From assembly GCA_031213475.1 (NCBI GenBank), contig JARUPZ010000011.1, positions 2,852,001 to 2,916,000 of the forward strand: a stretch of 64,000 nucleotides of DNA, given 5' to 3'. Of this stretch, positions 36,532 through 46,892 are shown one piece after another; position 1 is the first letter of the stretch, and each line of letters starts with the position of its first letter. The notes below the pieces were generated by a model. It worked only from the letters and a program-made list of their open reading frames with translations. It did not search any database and had not been told where the DNA came from. Origin of the DNA: Nereocystis luetkeana. Lineage: Eukaryota; Sar; Phaeophyceae; Laminariales; Laminariaceae. The translations under genes were made by a program, and so were the position numbers.

Positions 36532-37740
36532 TCACTGGTCACGCATGCCCACGTTCGGCGTCCGAGCTCTTCCGCGGGTACTCTTGCTAGTGGGTACTGG
36601 CCCCGAGGAAACGTGCTCAGCAACGGAGTTGGGACGTTTTCGCTTGCGCCCCTTCCCCTTGCGTGAGTGCTGAGGGCCGTTCCTAACGAACAAAAAAAAT
36701 CACGATTCGTGATATTATTGTCGTGAATCGTGATTTTTTTGTCGTGATTCACGACAAAAAAAAACACGATTCATGACGCCAATTTTTTTAGTTTTTCCCT
36801 AAAAAAAACAAAATCACGATTCGTGACATTTGTCGTGTCTCCAATCACGCCTGATCAAGGCACTACGCAACCCACGCGCACCAACGGTATCCGAAGGTCG
36901 GTATAGGGGCATGGCAGTCTCTGCTTCGTACGCCGCTTGTAGGCACCGGGCGGCTACCCAAACACATTGCTGGGCGCGGGCTAACGAGCAGGTTGTGGCC
37001 TCCAAAGTACAAAGGAGGAGGAACCACAGCTTGAAGACAAACGCGAAAATGACGTGAAGATGTCACAGACCAGGCCGGACAGAGACACCCTGCGAGATAG
37101 AATGTCGCGAACCGGGCTTGGCCGACGGTCGGTGAAATAGGAATCTCGCAGGCTGGGTCAGGCTTCGGCCCGTGATTCGAATATGCCTCGGGCCGGGCCA
37201 GGCGCGGTCGGCCCGGCTCGGCCTGGCCGTGCCCCACTCGCGCGAGTTGGCTCCACCCGTACAAACCATTGGGTTTGAAATATCGGAATTTTTACAATTT
37301 GAAAATATCACGAAACGTGACGTTTTTTGGCCTTTTCCGCTAGAACTGAAATGTCACGGGTCGTGATCTTTTGGCATGCCAAAAAGTCACGAATCGTGAT
37401 TTTTTTCAGTTCGTTAGGAACGGCCCTGCGTCAGGAACCTCTTCCCCGCCTTCACCCTCTACCACGCTATCACTGCTGCTATCGTAGAAGCTGCCCTATC
37501 CGAGATTACTATCATCGTTGTCACCATCTACTCCGCTCCCACCCGAGTCCTTCCTCCCTTCCTCGTCGTCATTCCTCTCCCCCTCTTTGTCGGCGCCTTT
37601 TCCCCATCCCCACTGTCACTACTACTGCTGCTGTCCTCTTCCAAACCGTTTCCTTCTATGTCAACATCCTCTCCTCCCCCCCCGCTCTCCTTTCTCCCCT
37701 CCTCGTCGCCATTCTCCCCCTGTTCGTTGTGGCGGTAATA
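36532..37740 (-). pseudogene. Second copy of the acidic-tailed gene, interrupted by a transposon
   Basis: On the - strand, 37740-37428 reads as Glu/Asp/Ser/Gly-rich coding-like sequence and 36670-36532 as a basic C-terminus ending TPNVGMRDQ and TGA, close to TPNVRLQDHE of the intact copy. Between them sits the whole TIR element 36671-37427. An in-frame stop in the acidic part and loss of the conserved N-terminal domain also mark it as a relic. Confidence 0.55.
36671..37427. mobile_element. TIR DNA transposon, copy 2 (about 757 bp)
   Basis: Ends in inverted repeats of AGGGCCGTTCCTAACGAAC and carries sub-terminal CACGATTCGTGA palindromes at both ends. It is collinear with copy 1 at 15375-17397 without the nested insertion, so it shows the empty form. 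The flanks GCGTGAG and GCGTCAG could be an imperfect target duplication. No transposase. Confidence 0.85.
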
Positions 37741-37744
37741 GTGT

Positions 37745-39260
37745 ATTCGGGAACAATTGTTTTTATCATACGACATGCATGCGCACTTTTCCGACCAAGC
37801 ACCAAGTACATACAACAAGCAGCATACTCGTACTGAATTAAGCCGCAAAAAGTAGCTTCGCTCCGGGGGTCCCATATCATATACCAGGTAACAATATGGG
37901 AGATAGGATCTTTAGGTTGGTAGGCAGTTCAGGTATTTCGGTTCCTGTTGAGATCAAGGAATCGGCGAAGACCCAACCCGATCCCTGACTCTAACCCTAA
38001 CCCTGACCCCAAACCGCAGCCAAAACGGGGCAAAACTGGCCATAAACGCGGCTGCGCCGCGTTTGCATCGAACCAGGAAACGATTCCGAAGACTTAGTGC
38101 AGACCGCGCTACGCATTCAAGTCAAAAACACCCCCGTAAAGATCCTACCTCCCAGATTGCTAAACCTACTCTCTCTCCGTAGCCAGACTACAGTCGGCTG
38201 GTGCGACAATAGACGCTTGATCTCGACATAGACTCAGCCCATAACCCGTTTGGTGGCGGGCAAGATCAAGTAGTATAGATGAGTTGGCACAGAAGGGATG
38301 TAGACTTGGTGCGTGGGTTGCCTTTTGTTTGCGAGGTTTTCTTCTCTCGGGAAAGTTATGAGTGATCAATGTTGAAGATCATGCTGCACATCCATTGTCG
38401 GATGGCAAGAGAAATAAAAATAGATGACGGGCTCGAAGAAATCAGGTGGCAGGTGGATCCATGTTCTAGGGGGCAAGAGCTTGCCGGCGGCGTCCTATGG
38501 TATCCTTCCAAGCCTGACAAAAAACCCATTTTTTTCCACCATTCGAGACGGATGCATTTATAGATAATTGTTTTCATCTATTTCGTGTGCCCGAAGACGG
38601 AAAATAAATAATACACTCTATTTTCAGTACGAGTTAATTAAATTGATATTCAGGTCAATATTTTTGTCGGGCATAGGGTTCAGCATTCCCACTGCTCGTC
38701 GATTTTCATCGAATGTAGCTAACTCAGGCTGTTTTCTATGCGGTTCTTTTTTTTTGTGCACACCAGCAGCCAATTGTTTTTTTATCATACGACATGCACA
38801 CTTTTCCGACGAAGCACATACAACTAAAGCAGGATGAATATACTCGTAATAATATTATTTGGTAGTCGTAAAGCTTTTATGGGCATTTTTTTTCATAGTG
38901 CGGGTGCTGTGTGCCGCAAAAAGTAATCCACTGCTGTTGTACTGTAAAAGACCTGCTATTGTATGCGCGAAGTACAACACTTTTCTTTTAGCTCGTGCGA
39001 CGATAGACGCTCGATCGTGACATAGACTCAACCCACGGCCAACCCGCTTGGTGCGCGGGCAAGATCAACTAGTATAGATGACGGGCTCGAAGAAATCAGG
39101 TAGATCCATGTTCTAGGGGGCAAGAGCTTGCCGGCGGCGTCCTACGGTATCCTCCCAAACCTGAAAAAGCCCATTTTTTGCCTTTCGAGGTGGATACAAT
39201 AGTACTCGTAGATATTTTTTTTCATCTATTTTGTGCTCACCAGCAGCGGATGCGCTGCAC
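37745..39260. repeat. Fragments of the foldback TIR family
   Basis: Pieces matching the interior of the elements at 12427-14022 and 61146-61932. Blocks at 38190-38280 and 38992-39090 carry the ATAGACGCT and CATAGACTCA signature; blocks at 38425-38560 and 39075-39190 carry GGGGCAAGAGCTTGCCGGC followed by a GTCCTAYGGTATCC box. Two parallel copies are thus joined by 38560-38990. The piece at 37745-37890 shares the TTTATCATACGACATGCA box with 38775-38840. No gene in this stretch. Confidence 0.65.
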
Positions 39261-39479
39261 TGAGCGTAGGACCCAAGCGTTCGAGCCAACTCTGACTGCC
39301 TTTATTTGGTCTGGCGGCGGGTAGACGTGCCGAGTCAACCCGTATTGGTATTTGGTACTTCACAATGTGCCTGCTGCTGGTGGGGGTGTTGCTGCTGTGC
39401 CGCTGCTGCTGTAGTCTATACGAGTACGTATCCACCGAGAGGTGCGCACCGAGTGCGGCTCTCTTGGTCTCCAGGCCCA

Positions 39480-39800
39480 AACCCGCTCGGTGGTATGGGA
39501 TATGGGATATATGTTGGTGGTATGGTATTTGGGAAAAACACCATGTGGTATGGTATGTGTTGACGGTATGGTACGGGAAAAGCACAGTATATGGTATGGT
39601 ACGTTTGCGGTATGGTACCATGGTACGGTGTCGTGGATGTATTATATGGCTAAACTTGCCTGGTGGTATGGTATGTTTCAGTATATAAGGTCCGTAAGGG
39701 TCGAATATGTCGTACGGACACCATCTGTAACTCGCTTGTATATTGGCCATTGGAAAGTGTTCAAAAATATAAGCCTTGCGGACAGACAGACAGACAGACA
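39480..39800 (+). repeat. GGTATGGTA-rich array and (GACA)n
   Basis: GGTATGG recurs about ten times between 39491 and 39670 at irregular intervals, then a pure GACA tetranucleotide run lies at 39780-39800. Open frames here are by-products of the repeat. Confidence 0.7.
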
Positions 39801-39849
39801 GATTTGCATTTACCAAAACAGAGACTCAGTTCTACAAACTGAGAATTCT

Positions 39850-40045
39850 GTCCAAGGTTAGGTTCTGTAGGGTACCTACAGAACCATACCCAGGGTATTT
39901 ACCCGGGAAGTACCCTACAGAGAACTTCTGTAAGTTCTGTAAGACATCCATTCCCGTACCCGGAACTTCTGTAAGTTCTGTAAGACCCTCGCCACAATAC
40001 CCGGGGTAAGGGTATACCCTCGGCACAATACCCGGGGTGCCGGTA
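39850..40045 (+). repeat. Minisatellite of TTCTGTAAGTTCTGTA units, copy 1
   Basis: Repeats of the near-palindromic phrase AACTTCTGTAAGTTCTGTA, separated by CACAATACCCGGGGT spacers. The same unit forms a longer array at 49430-49720. Confidence 0.8.
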
Positions 40046-40390
40046 CAGATTAGGATGGCGTTGAGGAGCAAATATGTCGGGGAGGCAGGACTTTCAACCC
40101 TTGACAGACAGCAGCTTTGCCTTGACATCCCTGTCTGACACCAAACTGCTAGGTTTTAGTGTGGAACACTTCGGCCCTACACCCTTGACAGCGTATGTTT
40201 GCCTTGCTTGACATGTCTCCCGATATCTTTGTTGAGGAGTGATGATGTGCATCTGACGTCATGTCTAATCAGTGACCCACACCAAAAACGAAATGACGAA
40301 ATTACATTGCACCACCCACCTCGCTCACAACCACCCAAAAACCGAGCACACCAACACACACACCCGTGCAACTGCATCTAGCTGTGATAT

Positions 40391-40654
40391 GTGTACCTGG
40401 GGAGAGGAAATATGAACGCTGCAGATTCTCGAGGATCTCCGTCAGACATGGATGGCGGCAGTTCACCTACGCCACCACCAGACAGGGGTGGCGGCAGTTC
40501 ATCTACGCCACCAGGACCCGAGGGCGAGCTCGAGGTAGTCGAGGTGAACGATGATAGAGCCGTGCTTGTCATTTCACCGGCGCTTCCGATATGCACGGAC
40601 AGGTGTATGCCTTGCCGGCGAATACCGTAAAAACCGTCGACGACTTCACGGTGC
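40391..40654 (+). repeat. Inverted duplicate of the hAT N-terminal exon
   Basis: Reverse complement of 40983-41193 with few differences: both encode the Pro/Gly-rich leader with STPPGPEGELEV and the EVNDD and VLVIS motifs, then TVKTVDDF in the other copy. The two arms face each other around about 330 bp containing the zinc-finger exon. It stops abruptly at a CA/GT-rich junction near 40655. Confidence 0.75.
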
Positions 40655-40675
40655 CGGTATGTGTGTGAAAATTAA

Positions 40676-41200
40676 TCACACACACACACACCTGTTTGTT
40701 CCAGCACCCGAGTTTTTGCTCGCCTCGAAGCTCCGCTGGATGGTGCAATTCGCTTGCTTTTGCTTTCCAGCCTTCACGGCGCCAGCCACCCCGCGCAGTT
40801 TGTGCTTGCTCTTGAGGTGGGCGTTTACGTTGCTGCGGTCGCCCTTTTTGCAGGGAACGGAGGTCTTGTTTTTGCGGCACGTGGGGCTCGCCAAGCAGAA
40901 GTACTTGTTTTTCTCGTCCTGATGACGTAGACTCCGAGCGAGTACATATATGACCGATCGCGGGAACCTTCTCGCCTGTAGCCTTCCGGCACCGTGAAGT
41001 CGTCGACGGTTTTTACGGTATCCGCCGGCAAGGCATACACCTCTCTGTGCATATCGTACGGGAGCGCCTGTGAAATGACAAGCACGGCTGTATCATCGTT
41101 CACCTCGATTACCTCGAGCTCGCCCTCGGGTCCTGGTGGCGTAGATGAACTGCCGCCACCCCTGTCTGGAGGTGGCGTAGGTGAACTGCCGTTTTTTTAT
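40676..41200 (-). pseudogene. hAT transposase N-terminal fragment with BED-type zinc finger
   Basis: Reading on the - strand, a Pro/Gly-rich leader and TVKTVDDFTVPEGYRRE are followed, after a frame change or small intron near 40920 (acceptor CATCAG), by a zinc finger with Cys-x9-Cys, then SNVNAHLKSKHK. This spacing is that of BED fingers in hAT transposases, where they bind the element ends. The frame ends near 40710 at GAGTNR followed by GT repeats; the catalytic domain is absent here. It may be the missing N-terminus of the family whose catalytic part lies at 46893-48859. Confidence 0.6.
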
Positions 41201-41345
41201 GAAATCCTGCACACCTGTTTAGAAGTAGTAGCTGTATCCACCCATCATTTAACGTGAAGGACACAAATGCATATTTTTGAGGACAGACTAGTATACTGTG
41301 TGCGGAATTAGTGTGGGATCATTATACTACGATAATACCATATAA

Positions 41346-41770
41346 ATGGGGTACAGGTGAGTGGATATTGATCCTGAACAGATGACTCGCGCGATAACTT
41401 CAATGTTTGCGGCGTAAACGTACGCACAAAAAAAAGCCCGAGGTCGAGGTTGCGCCATAATATTTTGTGACCGACTGGGTAAGATACAGCAAATACAATA
41501 TATATTCCCCCAAAACAAATATTCCTTGTTGCTCAGGGTAACACAAAGGTTTCACCGAGAAATGCTCGAGAATAAATTGTAGTCCGAGTACTGAGAGTAT
41601 TGGAGTACTGGCAGCCAAAATATTGCGAGTGCTGAGAATGCCCATATACTGAGAGTAATGAGAGTATGAGCAGTACAGAACCCCGAGAGCACAGGCAATT
41701 ATGTACCCGCAGTATCGAAACACTATTCCTCGCAGTGCATAGTATCTCAGAATACTGCCATTGCTAATTA
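41346..41770 (-). repeat. Interspersed CAGTACTC-rich repeat, inverted copy
   Basis: A degenerate tandem of phrases such as GAGTACTGNNAG and CAGTATTNNGAG with a non-repetitive flank. The array and flank, including the box GTTTGCGGCGTAAACGTACG, match the reverse complement of 55860-56470, so this is one dispersed element and not two unrelated microsatellites. Confidence 0.7.
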
Positions 41771-41779
41771 CTCAAGTTG

Positions 41780-42112
41780 CGACGTTGAGGGCTGCCCTTC
41801 CCCTATTGTGACCCCTCGTAGTTGAGGGCCCTCTCCGAACAAAACTCCCCGCTGCAAGGCGAGCGTCGTGAGAACTCAGGTTCAAATCCCGGGTGCCTGG
41901 TATCGCACCCGGCGGTAGGGGGCTAGACGACCTTGTCCAGCTTTGAGCGCCGCCTCCCCTATTATGACCCCTCCTAGTTGTGGGCCCCCTCCGAACAAAA
42001 CTCCCCGCTGTAAGACGGGCGTCTTGGGACCTCGTGTTCAAGTCCCGGGAGCCCGGTATCGCACCCGGCGGTAGTGGGCTAGAGGGTCTTATCCGATTTT
42101 GAGCGCCGCCAC
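41780..42112 (+). repeat. Two 158-bp tandem units with a pol III B box
   Basis: Both units share TTATGACCCCTC-type, CCTCCGAACAAAACTCCCCG, GGTATCGCACCCGGCGGTAG and TTTGAGCGCCGCC blocks. Each contains a match to the tRNA B box (GGTTCAAATCC in unit 1, GTTCAAGTCCC in unit 2), followed by a hairpin GGGTGC/GCACCC. There is no convincing A box or cloverleaf, so they are not tRNA genes. A tRNA-derived repeat is the likely origin. Confidence 0.6.
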
Positions 42113-42209
42113 TAGCGGGAAGTGTACCGTGTGGCGAGATAGGGGCGCATCTTCTTTCCTCATCCTTTGGCGAAGGGCCCTGTCGTCGTGTGGTTCCCCT
42201 TCCTGCGCA

Positions 42210-43373
42210 TTAAGCAGTATTCGGCGGCCCGTGACGTCCACAGAGGCTCTTTCCGACCTGAGAGCCTGCTATCAATCGAGAACCACGGTCCCTCCTATCT
42301 GTTCTAGTACTCCACGCTCTAGCACTGACTATTAGTTCGGAGAGAGTCACTGACGGCTGTGGGCGATAGGCCTGGACGGTTGGTGCTCTGCGAGGCACCA
42401 ACGCCTCCTGGCTCTGGGTGTCCTCGGCAGCGGTAAACCGAAATCGCTGGTGCGGGCGCACCGACACCCCTGTTGGAGGGGAGGTAGCTCGTCGCCAGTG
42501 CCCCAGGATCCCTGGCAGGATCGGGGGTGGAGAGGTTGTGATACTCCCCCCAGAAGGAGACGGGGGACGGTGCCTCGGCCGTGAACTTGGTCGGGGCGAG
42601 GGCCGATCCCCTGATGCTGTCCTACCCCGCCGGATCCCGATGATGTGGGGCAAAGGGGGGACGTTTCTACCCGTCGTCGGCATCGACCGTGAACGGTTGG
42701 CTCGGGCTTCTTGCGCCCCCTCTCGATGCGTCAACGCCGTTCGGCATTGAGTATCGTCGGTAAAGGTAACCGGAGGTCGTTGACGCGTGCGTGCCAACCT
42801 CCCTGACAGAGGAGAAGTAGATCGTTGCCGGCGTCCCAAGAGTCCCGGCTGAGGTGGGGGCAGAGTGGTGCTGATGCTTCTTCCCGAAGGTGATGGCGAA
42901 CGGTGCGTCGAACGCGCCTGTGGACGCGGCGAAAGCCGATCGCCTGATGATGCCCTATCCCGCCGGATCTGGACGACAGATTGCACAAGTGGTTCGGTCC
43001 TACCCCTCCTCGGTACTGGCCTTGGCAACGCCTGCTGTTGAAGGCCTCCCAATGTAGGGGCTGGCCTCCTCCCCGCACTCGTCCATGCCGTGGTATTCAT
43101 CCTCCGTCCGCGTTCCACCTGCGGCGGCGTCATTGCTAAGCGCATCGTGGCTGTCGCCGACGGCAGACCCTCACCTTGCTCCACCCCATTCAATCCCTGT
43201 TGTTGCAACCCCCCTGTCGCGAGGGCTGGACCTCCCGTCTGGGGGTTCGTACGCCTCGCACGCTCTACCGGTGGCGTAACTTCTACTAGGCACCTTCCGT
43301 CCGCTGCGAGTGCCTGACCCCCCTCTTGCTGCACCTCGCTCGCTTGTTCGCCCCCTACCGACAGTGGCGCCAT
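42210..43373 (-). CDS. Pro/Arg/Ser-rich protein with two ~97-residue repeats, unknown
   Basis: Uninterrupted 387-codon frame with an ATG at 43373, by far the longest single frame in the window. It holds two tandem copies of a unit: I-R-R-x-R-x-x-S-G-D-R with SPRP, then RPPSPSG, PGxLGxxxRxTSP and a DTQ box, each about 97 residues. Before them a shorter unit (VERxRR, then GGLQQQ) occurs twice. The protein repeats are clearer than the DNA repeats, which suggests past selection on the protein. No known domain, signal peptide or membrane segment is visible. It may be an expressed gene or a structural (gag-like) ORF of a mobile element; the neighbouring repeats favour the latter. Confidence 0.45.
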   Translation of the reverse strand: MAPLSVGGEQASEVQQEGGQALAADGRCLVEVTPPVERARRTNPQTGGPALATGGLQQQGLNGVEQGEGLPSATATMRLAMTPPQVERGRRMNTTAWTSAGRRPAPTLGGLQQQALPRPVPRRGRTEPLVQSVVQIRRDRASSGDRLSPRPQARSTHRSPSPSGRSISTTLPPPQPGLLGRRQRSTSPLSGRLARTRQRPPVTFTDDTQCRTALTHREGAQEARANRSRSMPTTGRNVPPLPHIIGIRRGRTASGDRPSPRPSSRPRHRPPSPSGGSITTSPPPILPGILGHWRRATSPPTGVSVRPHQRFRFTAAEDTQSQEALVPRRAPTVQAYRPQPSVTLSELIVSARAWSTRTDRRDRGSRLIAGSQVGKSLCGRHGPPNTA

Positions 43374-44090
43374 CGCAGGTACTGCACTAGTCGATACGCC
43401 TGTCTCTCGCTGCCCGAAACAGTCGGTTTCCGGCCCCGCCCCGGTTGCAGTTTGTTACTGCAACCTTCTCGGCACGGGGGTAACGCCAGGGATCCTTGGC
43501 TGCATCCAAGCCGCGAGAGTCCTGCCTCGCCCTCGTCCGGCTGGTAGTGGACAAAAAGATAGATATTTTGTTGCCTTTGCGGATTGTGCCGCCATCGCGG
43601 GCACTGCACTAGTCGATCCGCCTGTTTCCCGCTGCCCGAAACACTCGGTTTCCGGCCCCGCCCCTGTTGATTCTTGTTGCTGCAACCCTCCCGGCACGGG
43701 GGTTGTGTCAAGGATCCTTGGCTGCATCCAAGCCTCGAGAGTCCTGCTGGCAGTGGGCAAAAGGATAGGGTTGTTACACTTGCGGGTTGTGCCGCTATCA
43801 CAGGTACTGCACTAGCCGATACGCCTGTTTCCCGCTGCCCGAAACAATCGGTTTCCGGCCCCGCCCCGGTTGCTGCTTGTTGCTGCAACCTTCCTGGCAC
43901 AGGGGTTGTGTCAAGGATCCTTGGCTGCATCCATGCCGGGAGAGTCCTCCCCCGCCCTCGCCCGGCTGGCAGTGGACAAAAAAGATCAGAGCTGTTGTTG
44001 TGCTTGTGGTTTGTGCCGCGGTTTCTACGAGGAGGTCGCCACCTCCCGACATGACGGGCCCCCTCACGTACGCGAGGGTGCCCACACTTT
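43374..44090 (-). repeat. Three tandem ~210-bp units, decayed coding repeat
   Basis: Units start near 43372, 43592 and 43795. On the - strand each encodes a peptide with AWMQPRI, PVPGxLQQQ, GAGPET and CFGQRE, but the reading frame differs between units, so frameshifts have broken what was probably one repeated coding segment upstream of the 387-codon frame. Confidence 0.65.
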
Positions 44091-44099
44091 CGCAACCCT

Positions 44100-46890
44100 A
44101 AACCACCCCCCTTTTGGTGAGCGTGAGGCGCACTTAATTTTATTCCGTGACGGTGACGAGTGCAGCTTCAACTTCCTTTTCCTCCCCTTGCAATGTGTCC
44201 TTCTCCTAGGGTTCTCTTTTATTAACACCTTCTTGCCTTTCAGGTTCGACGCACCGAGTTTCCTCTCCCAGTGATGCGGGTAAGTAGATTGCTGCTGCAG
44301 GACCCTCCCCTACTCCCAGCAAGACGATAGCCTCTCTCAAACTTCCTTCCCCACGTTCATTTTCCTCCCAGCTCCTTCCCGACCCTGCTTCACCTCTCCT
44401 CCCTTCTCTCCCGAATCTCAAAACCCCGTGCCTAGCCCGTAGGAAGAGAATTGCACTGCGTTTAAATTTCGGCCTTGCGGCAAGCACTGCCGATCGTGTT
44501 TGGTCCGCCTACTCCGTTTTATTTTACTTTATACCCGGCACGAGGTACCAGGTACATTTTAATTAATTTTATTTTTATGTTTAATTGTACCAGGTATCGG
44601 CGTTCCAGTAGCCCCTCACCTCTCCCACCACCCTCTAGTCAAGCTCCGCTGCAATTCCTGACCCCACACGAAGCACAGCAGTCTACGCGTACGACCAGCG
44701 AAAACCTTCCTGATGGATGATGGACGATACTCGTATTAATAGAAGAAACCGCCGGAAGATAAATTAATATATACCTCGTATATAGAAGAAGAAGAAGAAG
44801 AAGAAGAAGAAGAAGAAGAAGGAGGCTCGTCCAGCCCCAACAAAGAGGGCTAGAAAATAGGCCTGGTACCTCAATAGATACACGACGGCTTCCGGTGCAT
44901 CGTTTTTCGTGTTATGTTTCCCCAGTATTATCCTCACCCCTTCTTTCACACGAACTTAGAACACCTCTCGAACGACTCGTTGCGATGGAAGATAGAAAAG
45001 CCGGCCGAAGATATTCGCAGAGGAAGGATCAAGATACCGTAGGAGCACGACGGCGAGAAGAAAGATAACCCGATAAAAGAAAAAGATAAAGGGTATATCG
45101 ACCTATACTACCCAGTACACGACGCGATTTTTCCGAACATCTGCGCGGCTGCTCCACAGTAGGTCCCAAACTGAACTGACCTTTAGGCAGGCGAACCGTA
45201 GCACAAATGAGTTTGTCACCGCCTTCCAATCGGCTGCTGCTGCTGTACTTCGTTTGCCCGTGGGTTTTCTTTTAGAAAGACCGAAGAAAAGACTCCAAGA
45301 CGAAAAAACACATGTCCCGAAAATAAAATGAAAAATAAGAAAGGATACCTACTTGGTATACGCCGTCCGAATACAGCTGTGCCCACGAGTTTTCTTGGGG
45401 CCCAATCTGGGCTGGCGCACCGCAGCACAGGTTGGTTTACGACCGACCACCTACCGACTGCTGCAGTAGATTTTCCTTTCCCCCCGTCCTCCTCCTCCCT
45501 TTTTGCGCTTCAAGTTGTATTTATTGGACCCCGAGCTCGTCGTACCTGATGCTATACGTATCTTCGTGCTCGTATCTTTCAGCCCTTGCTCGAAGTTGCT
45601 TCACTCGGCCGTTCGTACGAGTTTATCTCACCACCTCATCTCCTCACGTCACGTTGTGTTATTGATCCCTGACGCAATTGAGGGCTCGAGTCCAGAGAGC
45701 ACAGGAACCGAGGGTGGTTCACTGCCGCCGGGTCGAGGGATCGGACCCCGAGCTCGTCGTTTTCGCTGGCTGTTGTATTATTTCTATACACATCAATCAA
45801 ACCAGATATATACTGATAATATATATACATACGACGTACGGAGTATAAACGAGCTGATTCCCTGATGCACTAAATATTTGTATAAGAAAAAAAGCCAGTC
45901 GGCAGTTCTTTCGAACTGTCTGTCATGATCAACAACCCTACAAATTTGTTTCCCAACTCTTGACCCATTCAGAACTGAAAAAAATGTCCCCCACTATTTC
46001 CAAGTAGTTTGTGCCCAAATTCGTGGGACCAGTTCTTAAGGGGTTAAAAAACAATGTGACAAAAGGGCTCCGGTGGAAAGTAATGTATTGTTTTGGGCTT
46101 CCAAACAGCTCGATACATTTTTATATTACTTTGTCAGGCGTTTCTTACAACAGCCCTGTATATACGGCTCGCAGAACGACACACGCGACCAGAGGGACGT
46201 CTTCCCCTTGTTGATGCGTTTATGTCGACACGTTTGGTCTCGAACTACGCACGGTATTGACCGATATATAGCCCAACTACTATAAATATCCAGATTTCCT
46301 TACAGAAAGCTAACATCGCTATGAAATAACGCCTCACAACAGTGCCCATATCTCGCAATCTACGTACAACTCGCACGCCGAAAATCTCTTCACCAATGAT
46401 TGATGTGTTCCGCTCGTTTATGCGTTTTTGTGGACTATCTTTGGTGTTGAAAAATTAACGTACTCCACTTTTTATTGCCCGAAGGTAGAATTTAACGCGC
46501 ACTTATTTTTCTGAAACCAGCTACTACTGTACTGGTACCTTAAAAAAAGCGTTTTGCCCCCATGCTACAATATTATATTTATATGTTGTTTCTTTTGTTC
46601 TGGAATCCCCCCACTTTCTTGAGATACTTCCTTGGGTTTGGGTCACGCGTTATTTGACGTGTTTCCTCAGCCCCCTCCGGGGGTTACAAAAATACTTTGG
46701 CGGCAGGCAGTAGCGTAGTTGGTGCTGGATTCGTGACTGCAGTTTGTTATCGTCCCTTTGCCGTTGTCCCACAAACAGTACTTCAACCTCTTGCTGTTCC
46801 CCCCCCCCCGTATATTTTATTGTTATTTTTTTATGTCGTCCCGCACATTTTAACCTATTCCTGCCCCCCTCGCCTCCTCCCCTCCGCCCA
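44100..46890. other. No gene recognised
   Basis: Pyrimidine-rich at 44300-44420, a GAA run at 44786-44823, and a repeated 17-mer GGACCCCGAGCTCGTCG at 45526 and 45742. Open frames are short and have no family match. From about 46680 the sequence leads into the hAT relic and may include its unrecognisable 5' part. Confidence 0.5.
44786..44823 (+). repeat. (GAA)n microsatellite
   Basis: About a dozen perfect GAA triplets. The matching phenylalanine run on the - strand is an artefact of the repeat. Confidence 0.95.
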
Positions 46891-46892
46891 AT

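Noticed and set aside
36814..37264. Open frames inside TIR element copy 2
   Set aside because: Similar frames occur in copy 1 but are out of step and end in the terminal repeats; no transposase motif.
37988..38012. Interstitial telomere-like CCCTAA repeats
   Set aside because: Only two to three imperfect units here (also near 49690 and 17129); too short to indicate a telomere or fusion.
39480..40045. Possible CRISPR-like array
   Set aside because: Spacing is irregular, the spacers are themselves repeated, and the context is eukaryotic; these are minisatellites.
41860..41920. tRNA gene
   Set aside because: A B box is present, but there is no A box, D arm or acceptor stem pairing.
44764..44949. 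Poly-phenylalanine peptide
   Set aside because: Reverse translation of the GAA microsatellite.
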